Source: Candidatus Omnitrophota bacterium (GTDB taxonomy: Bacteria; Ratteibacteria; UBA8468; B48-G9; JAFGKM01). From it: 5,487 bases of DNA. The translations under genes were made by a program, and so were the position numbers. The stretch spans positions 1 through 5,487 of the forward strand of contig JAMWCO010000110.1 of assembly GCA_023818785.1 (NCBI GenBank), in the 5' to 3' direction. Under the pieces are notes generated by a model that searched no databases, was not told the DNA's origin, and saw only the letters and a list, made by a program, of their open reading frames with translations. Shown in pieces: positions 1 to 5,376 of this stretch (within the stretch, counting starts at the first letter, position 1; every line of letters starts with the position of its first letter).

Positions 1-48
1 CCAGTCACCAATTAATTCTGTGGATGACTATATATAGATTAAATTTAA

Positions 49-85
49 AAGGGGTCAAGATGTTGTTTTCCTCTCCCTTGTTTTT
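49..85 (+). terminator. Possible weak terminator hairpin of an upstream gene
   Basis: AAGGG at 49-53 can pair with CCCTT at 75-79, leaving a 21-nt loop, and a G plus five T residues follow. The stem is only 5 bp and the loop is long, so it is a poor intrinsic terminator. It could instead be the remnant of a repeat or transposon end. Confidence 0.2.
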
Positions 86-147
86 AAAAAATTTAATTTT
101 CAAAGAAACTAATTTATATAATAATATATTTTTAACCAAATTTAACT

Positions 148-155
148 AGGAGGGG
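148..155 (+). promoter_or_regulatory. Strong Shine-Dalgarno of the oxidoreductase gene
   Basis: AGGAGGGG lies just ahead of the ATG at 159, with AGGAGG ending 5 nt before it. It is among the strongest ribosome sites in the window and fixes the start of the 329-residue reading frame. Confidence 0.85.
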
Positions 156-158
156 AAA

Positions 159-1148
159 ATGATAAAAATTGGATTTATTGGCTGTGGAGATATTTCTCAT
201 AGACATTTAAATCATCTAAAGAATATCCCTGATGTTAAAATTGTTTCAGCGATTGAACCGAATGAAGAAAATTTAAAAAGGTTTGAAGAAAGTTATGGTA
301 AAAAATTAAATGTCTATAAAGATGAAGAAGAGATGATAGAAAAGGAGAAACTTGATGGAGTTGTTATATGCAGTCCCCATACATTCCATTTTTCTCAAAT
401 AAGAATTGCTCTTGAAAAAGGAATTGATGTTCTTGTTGAAAAACCAGCAGTAGTTACTTATGATGAAGCAATTAAGATAAGAGAGATAATGGAAAAAACA
501 GGTAAAAAAGTTGTTGTTGCATATCAGAGACATTATAATCCTACTTTTAATGGTGCAAAAAAAATTATTAAAGATAAGTTTGGGAATATAATTTTTTTAT
601 CTGGTTTTTTATCACAATTATACCTTGAAATATTCAAAACAGGCAAAGATAAAAGAATATGGAGATTAAATCCAGAACTTTCTGGAAAAGGGCAACTAAT
701 AGATTCTGGAAGCCATTTTGTTGCTTTAATATTTTTTCTAACAGACCTTACCCCTGAAAAACTATGTGCATTTGTTGATTTTAGAGAAGAAAAGGTTGAT
801 ATAAATTCTGCATTTATAGTTAAATTTAAAGAAGGAGCAATTGGTAACTTTGGAATTTTGGGATATGACCCAAATTGGAGAGAGAACTTATATATTTGGG
901 ATAATAAAAATAATTTAATATTTATTTCTCTCTCTGAAAAGAGTTATGTCCAATTTTATGGAGAAAAAGAAAGAAAAAATATTGAAGATATAGAAATTGA
1001 TGTTAAAAGCCCTGCAGAGGACTTTATTAAATGTATAAAAAAGGAAAAAGAAAAACCTTATACATCATGGGACATAATTGAAAAAGTTGCATTATTAAGT
1101 GATATGGTTTACGAATCATATTTTAAAAATAAATTAATCAGTATTTAA
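159..1148 (+). CDS. Gfo/Idh/MocA-family NAD(P)-dependent oxidoreductase
   Basis: A predicted cytosolic dehydrogenase of the Gfo/Idh/MocA family, whose members oxidise or reduce sugars, inositols and related polyols with NAD(P). The N-terminal Rossmann fold shows GFIGCGDIS at 5-13, with Ser where many members have Ala or Gly, and an acidic residue at the end of strand 2 (Glu33), which in this fold usually means NAD rather than NADP. The family hallmark EKP is at 94-96, where the Lys is normally catalytic, followed by QRHYNP at 123-128. The second half carries the D-x-G-x-x-x-H type motif: Asp182, Gly184 and His186 in the segment after GKGQL. The length of 329 residues is normal. The start is supported by the strong ribosome site at 148-155. 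The next gene, etfB, is 46 bp downstream, so co-transcription is possible. The substrate cannot be named: no sugar transporter or isomerase is nearby to suggest one. Confidence 0.93.
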   Translation: MIKIGFIGCGDISHRHLNHLKNIPDVKIVSAIEPNEENLKRFEESYGKKLNVYKDEEEMIEKEKLDGVVICSPHTFHFSQIRIALEKGIDVLVEKPAVVTYDEAIKIREIMEKTGKKVVVAYQRHYNPTFNGAKKIIKDKFGNIIFLSGFLSQLYLEIFKTGKDKRIWRLNPELSGKGQLIDSGSHFVALIFFLTDLTPEKLCAFVDFREEKVDINSAFIVKFKEGAIGNFGILGYDPNWRENLYIWDNKNNLIFISLSEKSYVQFYGEKERKNIEDIEIDVKSPAEDFIKCIKKEKEKPYTSWDIIEKVALLSDMVYESYFKNKLISI

Positions 1149-1194
1149 AATTTTTTGATTTTGTAGTAAAATAAAAAAATTTAATGGAGTAAAA

Positions 1195-1980
1195 ATGAGA
1201 ATAATTGTCTGTATTAAACAGGTACCAGAAGGAATTGATGTAAAGGTAGACCCTGAAACAAAAAGGATTGTAAGAGATGGTGTTAAAAGCATAATTAATC
1301 CTTATGACCTTTATGCAATTGAAGAAGGAATAAGATTAAAGGAGAGATTTGGAGGAGAAACTTGGGTTATTTCAATGGGGCCGCCTCAAGCAGAAAGTGC
1401 TATAAGAGAAGCGATAGGCATGGGAATTGATAATGGAGTCCTTTTAAGTGATAAAAAATTTGCTGGAAGTGATACCCTTGCAACTTCTTATACTCTTTCT
1501 CTTGGAATAAAAAAAATTGGAAATTTTGATATTATTATATGTGGAAGAGAGACGCTTGATGGAAGTACAGGACAGGTTGGACCTGGAATTGCTGAACATC
1601 TTGGAATACCATATATAACATATGTGAGTAAAATTATTGATATTAAAGAAGGTAAAATTGAATGTAAAAGGTTAATGGAAGACCATTATGAAATTATAAA
1701 AGCAAAATTGCCTGTTTTAATAAATGTTGTTAAAGAAATTAATGAGCCAAGAATACCTTCTTTAAAAAATATGTTAAGAGCAAAAAAAATTGAAATACCT
1801 ATCTGGAATGCTGAAATGCTTGGAGGAGACCAAAGTTTATTTGGACAGGAAGGTTCTCCTACAAAAGTAATTGATGTCTGGACTCAAACAATAAAAAAAG
1901 AGGGAAGGAAAATTGAGGGAGAACCTGAAAAACTTGTAGAGGAAATTATAAATGAATTTAAAAAATTAGGAGTTTTATAA
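1195..1980 (+). CDS. etfB: Electron transfer flavoprotein, beta subunit
   Basis: The smaller subunit of the cytosolic EtfAB heterodimer, which carries electrons between flavin dehydrogenases and other redox partners. The family start is plain: a short strand, then CIKQVP at 6-11, and NPYD at 35-38. The nucleotide-binding loop reads CGRETLDGSTGQVGP (116-130), followed by AEHLGIP (133-139). This DG-x-T-x-QVGP form resembles ETFs of anaerobes that handle NAD(H) and can bifurcate electrons, not the DD-x-x-x-Q-x-G form of mitochondrial ETFs. The signature region near NEPRIPSL (183-190) and the C-terminal arm are present; 261 residues is the usual length. GGAG at 1186-1189 sits 5 nt before the ATG. 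The stop codon directly abuts the etfA start, and AGGAG at 1968-1972 inside this gene is the etfA ribosome site. A dehydrogenase partner, such as an acyl-CoA dehydrogenase or a GlcD-like flavoprotein, is not in the window. Confidence 0.95.
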   Translation: MRIIVCIKQVPEGIDVKVDPETKRIVRDGVKSIINPYDLYAIEEGIRLKERFGGETWVISMGPPQAESAIREAIGMGIDNGVLLSDKKFAGSDTLATSYTLSLGIKKIGNFDIIICGRETLDGSTGQVGPGIAEHLGIPYITYVSKIIDIKEGKIECKRLMEDHYEIIKAKLPVLINVVKEINEPRIPSLKNMLRAKKIEIPIWNAEMLGGDQSLFGQEGSPTKVIDVWTQTIKKEGRKIEGEPEKLVEEIINEFKKLGVL

Positions 1981-3165
1981 ATGGGCATAAAAGTTATATA
2001 TGAAAAATGTAATCTTTGTAGAAAATGTATTGAAAAATGTGTTTTTGGAGCAATTGAAATAAAAGAAAATAAAATTGAAATAAATGAAAAATGTAATTTA
2101 TGTGGATTATGTATAAAAACCTGCCCACAGAATGCACTAATTAAAGAAGTTGAAAAGAAAAAAGAGATAAATTTGGATGAATATAAAGGGATATGGTTTT
2201 TTGTAGAAACAAGAGATAGTCAAGTTGCTTCTGTTTCTTATGAAATGCTTTCTGCTGCAAAAAAACTGAAGGAAAAATTGAATGAAGAAATTTGTGGTGT
2301 CTGTTTTGGAAAAAATATAAAAGATAAACTTACACCATTAATAAAAAAGGGAGCAGAAAAAATTTACTTTATTGATGATGATATTTTTTGTAATTTTAGA
2401 GAAGAGATATATGCAAATGCACTTTCTTATTTAATAAAAAAATATAAACCAAATATTGTAATAACTGCTGCAACAATGATAGGGAGAAGTTTTATTCCTG
2501 CTGTATCTGTTAAAGTTAAAACAGGACTTACTGCTGACTGTACAGATGTTGATATTGATGAAAAGACAGGACTTTTAATTCAGACAAGACCTACATTTGG
2601 TGGAAATTTAATGGCAAAAATTATATGTGAAAAACATAGACCTCAGATGGCAACAATAAGACCTAAAATATTTGAAGAAGCAGATGATGAAGAAAATTCA
2701 AAAGGTGAAATTATTGAAGAAAAAATTAATTTTGAAATAGGAGATAAAATTGAAATATGTGGAAGAGAAAAATTAGAAAATGTAGTTGACCTTCAAGAAG
2801 CAGAAATAATTGTCTCTGGAGGAAGGGGTTTAAAAGAAGGTAAAAATTTTAATATAATTAAAGAACTTGCTGATTTACTCAATGCAGCAGTAGGTGCTTC
2901 TCGTGCTGCTGTTGATTCTGGCTGGATAGGATATCCTCATCAGGTCGGACAAACAGGAAAAACAGTTAAACCAAAAATATATATTGCATGTGGTATTTCT
3001 GGAGCAATTCAACACCTTGCTGGAATGCAAACATCTGACTATATAATTGCTATAAATAAAGACCCTGATGCACCAATCTTTAAAGTTGCAAATCTTGGAG
3101 TTGTAGGAGATTTATTTGAAGTAATTCCAATTCTTATAAAAAAACTAAAAGAAACAAGGAGGTAA
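1981..3165 (+). CDS. etfA: Electron transfer flavoprotein, alpha subunit, fused to N-terminal 2[4Fe-4S] ferredoxin domain
   Basis: The FAD-holding subunit of the ETF dimer, here 394 residues, longer than a plain EtfA because of an N-terminal ferredoxin domain. Residues 1-50 carry two classic cluster motifs: Cys10, 13, 16, 20 and Cys38, 41, 44, 48, the second followed by Pro. The EtfA N-terminal domain follows from about residue 68 to 230. The C-terminal FAD domain is intact: SGGRGL at 279-284, GASRAAVDSGW at 305-315, QVGQTGKTVKP at 321-331, GISGAIQHLAGM at 338-349 and NKDPDAPIF at 359-367. Fusions of this type are known in anaerobes, for example CarE of the caffeyl-CoA reductase and LctC of the lactate dehydrogenase complex in Acetobacterium woodii; the extra clusters are thought to serve ferredoxin exchange. 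The ATG directly follows the etfB stop with a ribosome site 8 nt upstream. Bifurcation itself is inferred; the partner enzyme is not visible. Confidence 0.96.
   Translation: MGIKVIYEKCNLCRKCIEKCVFGAIEIKENKIEINEKCNLCGLCIKTCPQNALIKEVEKKKEINLDEYKGIWFFVETRDSQVASVSYEMLSAAKKLKEKLNEEICGVCFGKNIKDKLTPLIKKGAEKIYFIDDDIFCNFREEIYANALSYLIKKYKPNIVITAATMIGRSFIPAVSVKVKTGLTADCTDVDIDEKTGLLIQTRPTFGGNLMAKIICEKHRPQMATIRPKIFEEADDEENSKGEIIEEKINFEIGDKIEICGREKLENVVDLQEAEIIVSGGRGLKEGKNFNIIKELADLLNAAVGASRAAVDSGWIGYPHQVGQTGKTVKPKIYIACGISGAIQHLAGMQTSDYIIAINKDPDAPIFKVANLGVVGDLFEVIPILIKKLKETRR
3157..3162 (+). promoter_or_regulatory. Shine-Dalgarno of V-ATPase subunit K inside the etfA end
   Basis: AGGAGG lies 6 nt before the ATG at 3169 and encodes the last two Arg codons of EtfA. 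A perfect ribosome site suits a rotor-ring subunit needed in many copies per complex. Confidence 0.85.
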
Positions 3166-3168
3166 AAT

Positions 3169-3642
3169 ATGGAAATTGGAATGATTTATTCTTTAATAGG
3201 GACTGCACTTGCAATATTTTCATGTGGTGCTGGTTCAAGTATTGGTGTTGGATATGTTGGAAGAGAAGCAAATGGTGTATTATCTGAAGAACCTGAAAAG
3301 TTTGGAACTATGCTTTTACTTGTTGCTTTACCAGGGACTCAAGGTATTTATGGGTTTTTAACTGGATTTCTTGTAATGATGAAAATTGGGATAATTGGTG
3401 GAAAGGTTTTATCAATTTCTCCATCTATTGGGTTACAGATTCTATTATCAACTTTACCAATAACAGTTTCAGGATTTATTTCTGCAATTCACCAGGGGAA
3501 GGTATGTTCTGCTGGAATATCAGTTGCTTCTAAACATCCAGAAGCAAGTATGAAAGCACTTATTTATGGAGCACTTGTTGAAACATATGCAGTACTTGGA
3601 CTTGTTGCTTCTATATTTTTACTTATGGGTATAAAGGTATAA
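3169..3642 (+). CDS. ntpK: V/A-type ATPase rotor proteolipid, subunit K
   Basis: The membrane rotor-ring subunit of a V/A-type ATPase. At 157 residues it is the duplicated, four-helix form, close in length to E. hirae NtpK. Approximate helices are 5-28, 47-72, 86-109 and 129-154. The first hairpin has the Gly-rich GAGSSIGVGYVG (20-31) and LPGTQGIYGF (54-63); the second has HQGKVCSAG (108-116) and LVETYAVLGL (136-145). Glu138 is the single ion-carrying carboxylate, as expected for this form. Leu54, Thr57, Gln58, Gln109 and Glu138 match the E. hirae Na+ ligands Leu61, Thr64, Gln65, Gln110 and Glu139, so sodium coupling is predicted. The start is set by the perfect ribosome site at 3157-3162. 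Subunit E follows after 2 bp; upstream is etfA, where a V-ATPase operon would usually have subunit I. Confidence 0.95.
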   Translation: MEIGMIYSLIGTALAIFSCGAGSSIGVGYVGREANGVLSEEPEKFGTMLLLVALPGTQGIYGFLTGFLVMMKIGIIGGKVLSISPSIGLQILLSTLPITVSGFISAIHQGKVCSAGISVASKHPEASMKALIYGALVETYAVLGLVASIFLLMGIKV

Positions 3643-3644
3643 AA

Positions 3645-4175
3645 ATGGTAGAAAAACTTATAAATAAAATATTGGAAGAGGCAAAACAGAAAAGCCAAAA
3701 TATTATTGAAGAAGGGAAAAAGGAATTTGAAAAAAGACTTAAAATTGAGATAGAGAAGATAGAATCTGAATTTAAAGAGATATTAAAAAAAGAAAAAGAG
3801 AAGGTTGATTTGGAAATTGAAAGAGAAATAATAAACTATAAAATTGAAGCAAATAAAGAGATAATGAAACATAAAAATATTCTAATAGAAAAAATAATGA
3901 AAAAATTTGAAGAAAAATTTAATGAGTTTTTAGATGAAAATATGGAAATGCTTATCAAAAAAGTTATTGAAAATTTAAATGAAAAAGATATTGAGATATT
4001 TATTCCAGAAGGGAAAAAAGTAAATATAAATTATAAAGTAATAAATGACAAAACCATTAAAAATTCATTTAAAATTAAAAGTAAAGACTGGGAAATAGAT
4101 TTTTCATGGGAAAACTTAAAAAATATTTATGGAAACAAAATCAAAGAAAGAGCAAATAAGTTCCTTATTTCTTAA
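3645..4175 (+). CDS. ntpE: V/A-type ATPase peripheral stalk subunit E
   Basis: A predicted subunit E, which pairs with a second coiled-coil subunit to form the outer stalk holding the catalytic head against the membrane part. The first 100 or so residues are a long charged helix rich in Lys, Glu and Ile with heptad-like spacing (EEAKQKSQNIIEEGKKEFEK at 11-30), followed by a small mixed domain with strand-like segments around DIEIFIP (115-121) and a tail reading IDFSWENLKN (151-160) that resembles the family C-terminus. At 176 residues it is slightly short but in range. AAAGG at 3633-3637 is 7 nt before the ATG. Coiled-coil proteins resemble each other by composition, so the call rests partly on its position directly after subunit K. 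The usual neighbours (A, B, D, C, F) do not follow; a TauE-like gene does. Confidence 0.83.
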   Translation: MVEKLINKILEEAKQKSQNIIEEGKKEFEKRLKIEIEKIESEFKEILKKEKEKVDLEIEREIINYKIEANKEIMKHKNILIEKIMKKFEEKFNEFLDENMEMLIKKVIENLNEKDIEIFIPEGKKVNINYKVINDKTIKNSFKIKSKDWEIDFSWENLKNIYGNKIKERANKFLIS

Positions 4176-4180
4176 TTTAT

Positions 4181-4918
4181 ATGGACATCTACAAATTAAA
4201 TTTTTTAAAATTTTTTTTACTTCAATTAAATGGTTTTTTAATAGGTCTATCTAAGACAGGTATTCCAGGAATTGGTATTCTTGCAATTCCTTTAACAGCA
4301 ATAATTTTACCTGCAAAACCATCTACTGGTTTAATTTTACCTATGCTTATAATTGGTGATATTTTTGCAGTAGTCTATTATAGAAGAAAGGCAGTATGGA
4401 AATATGTTATTCGTCTTTTACCTTTTGCTACATCTGGAATAATTATTGGTTATTTTTTAATGGGTAAAATAAATGATATTCAGTTAAGTAAATTTATTGG
4501 AATTATTATTTTGACAATTCTTCTTTTAAACTGGTACTGGAATAAAAAAGAGATAAAGGTACCTGAAAAATTTTATTTCGCTATTTTTATTGGGCTTTTT
4601 GCTGGAATAACAACTATGATGGCAAATGCAGCAGGTCCTATTTTAATTATTTATTTACTTTCTATGAAATTACCAAAAACAGAATTTGTTGGAACAGGTG
4701 CTTGGTATTTTTTTATTTTAAACTGGTTTAAAGTCCCTTTTTCTGTTAATCTCGGTTTAATAAATATATATTCTTTAAAACTCAATTTTTTACTAATCCC
4801 TGGAATAACTGTTGGTGCTTTGCTTGGCATTTTCTTCTTAAAAAAAATATCTCAAAAAATATTTAACAATTTAGTCCAAATTCTTACAGTTATTGCTGCT
4901 TTGAAACTTATTTTTTAG
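4181..4918 (+). CDS. TauE/SafE (DUF81) family membrane permease
   Basis: A polytopic inner-membrane protein of the TauE/SafE family, members of which are linked to export or uptake of sulfite, sulfoacetate and other small organic anions. About eight hydrophobic segments can be placed, near 8-24, 30-46, 50-67, 76-95, 103-120, 131-161 (probably two), 172-189 and 201-221, with a last one at 228-245. The N-terminal repeat begins GFLIGLSKTGIPGIGIL (18-34), a variant of the family's Gly-rich first helix; the second repeat starts GLFAGITTMMANAAGP (138-153), also typical. The length of 245 residues is normal. The ATG at 4181 is the first in frame after a TAA at 4157-4159, and no Shine-Dalgarno precedes it, so translation is probably coupled to subunit E, which ends 5 bp upstream. 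The substrate is unknown. Its 3' end overlaps the ispF tail by 11 bp. Confidence 0.88.
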   Translation: MDIYKLNFLKFFLLQLNGFLIGLSKTGIPGIGILAIPLTAIILPAKPSTGLILPMLIIGDIFAVVYYRRKAVWKYVIRLLPFATSGIIIGYFLMGKINDIQLSKFIGIIILTILLLNWYWNKKEIKVPEKFYFAIFIGLFAGITTMMANAAGPILIIYLLSMKLPKTEFVGTGAWYFFILNWFKVPFSVNLGLINIYSLKLNFLLIPGITVGALLGIFFLKKISQKIFNNLVQILTVIAALKLIF

Positions 4919-5375
4919 AAATTAAAACAGTTGAAAGGCAAGCACAGTAATTCCCTTTATCTAATCCTTCTGTTGTTTTTCCTTTAATTCCAATTTTCTC
5001 TTTTTCTATTCCAATTATATCTGATAGATTTGCTTTTATTTTATCAGTATATGGTAAAATTTTTGGTTTCTCACAAATAATTACATTATCAATATTAACT
5101 ATCTTATATCCTTCTTCTTTTAAAAATTCCAAAACTTTTTCAAGAATCTTTTTACTATCAATCCCTTTTATTTTCTGAACTCTATCTGGGAAATAATATC
5201 CAATATCTGGTTTTCCAAGTGCTCCAAGAATTGCATCAGAAATTGAATGGATTAAAACATCTCCATCACTATGACCAATAAGTCCTTTTTCATAAGAAAT
5301 TTCAATTCCACCCAATATAAACTTTCTTCCTTTTTCAAATCTATGAATATCAAAACCAATCCCTGTCTTATACAT
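4908..5375 (-). CDS. ispF: 2-C-methyl-D-erythritol 2,4-cyclodiphosphate synthase
   Basis: A cytosolic MEP-pathway enzyme that converts 4-diphosphocytidyl-methylerythritol 2-phosphate to the 2,4-cyclodiphosphate with loss of CMP, as a homotrimer. The ATG at 5375 gives 155 residues starting MYKTGIGFDIHRF, which matches the family start; a longer frame from a TTG at 5405 adds ten residues and lies inside the upstream gene, so I rejected it. Metal ligands Asp9, His11 and His43 correspond to E. coli Asp8, His10 and His42. GHSDGDV (34-40), DIG (57-59), FPD (62-64) and KTTEG (133-137) are present. Odd: after TTE the chain is about four residues shorter than E. coli IspF and lacks its FTGRGEG segment, reading GLDKGNYCAC (137-146). 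A weak GAAAGA (5388-5383) precedes the start, which lies 1 nt after the upstream stop, suggesting translational coupling. Confidence 0.95.
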   Translation of the reverse strand: MYKTGIGFDIHRFEKGRKFILGGIEISYEKGLIGHSDGDVLIHSISDAILGALGKPDIGYYFPDRVQKIKGIDSKKILEKVLEFLKEEGYKIVNIDNVIICEKPKILPYTDKIKANLSDIIGIEKEKIGIKGKTTEGLDKGNYCACLSTVLISKK

Positions 5376-5376
5376 T

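Larger units (their letters stand above)
1..158. other. Non-coding leader upstream of the oxidoreductase gene
   Basis: This stretch holds no convincing gene. A plus-strand frame stays open from about 3 to 149, but it has no good start with a ribosome site and gives a low-complexity peptide. A short frame closing at the TAG ending at 37 could be the last dozen codons of a gene entering from the left, but nothing in it is recognisable. Two parts stand out: a G-run at 51-54 facing a C/T-rich tract at 70-79, followed by a T-run, and a very AT-rich block at 81-147 that includes TATAAT at 117-122 and the hexamer TTTAAC twice (131-136 and 141-146), exactly 10 bp apart. The promoter of the oxidoreductase gene probably lies in the AT-rich block, but no good -35 box can be assigned. 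Confidence 0.5.
1195..4918 (+). other. Predicted operon: etfB-etfA-V-ATPase K-E-TauE-like
   Basis: Five same-strand genes follow each other with gaps of 0, 3, 2 and 5 bp, with no space for internal promoters or terminators. Such packing strongly suggests one polycistronic mRNA with coupled translation. The oxidoreductase upstream may belong to it too, since the 46-bp gap at 1149-1194 has no clear terminator or promoter. No terminator is visible after 4918, where the convergent ispF tail begins at once. Confidence 0.65.

Noticed and set aside
117..122. TATAAT as a -10 box for the oxidoreductase gene
   Set aside because: The hexamer is perfect, but the bases at the proper -35 distance (about 93-99) are TTAATT-like and poor, and such hexamers are common in this AT-rich block; not firm enough to list as a promoter.
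3..149. Plus-strand open frame across the leader
   Set aside because: It has no plausible start with a ribosome site, and its composition just reflects AT-rich DNA; the ATG near 60 has no convincing family resemblance downstream.
306..533. Minus-strand open frame of 75 codons inside the oxidoreductase gene
   Set aside because: It is antisense to a clear Gfo/Idh/MocA gene, has low-complexity Phe/Asn-rich content and matches no family.
1155..1172. TTGATT and TAAAAT as a promoter for etfB
   Set aside because: The two hexamers are only 6 bp apart, far from the 16-18 bp spacing required.
1148..1182. Inverted repeat AAATTTTTT / AAAAAATTT between the oxidoreductase and etfB
   Set aside because: The 9-bp stem is A/T only with a 17-nt loop, so it is too weak for an intrinsic terminator and expected by chance here.
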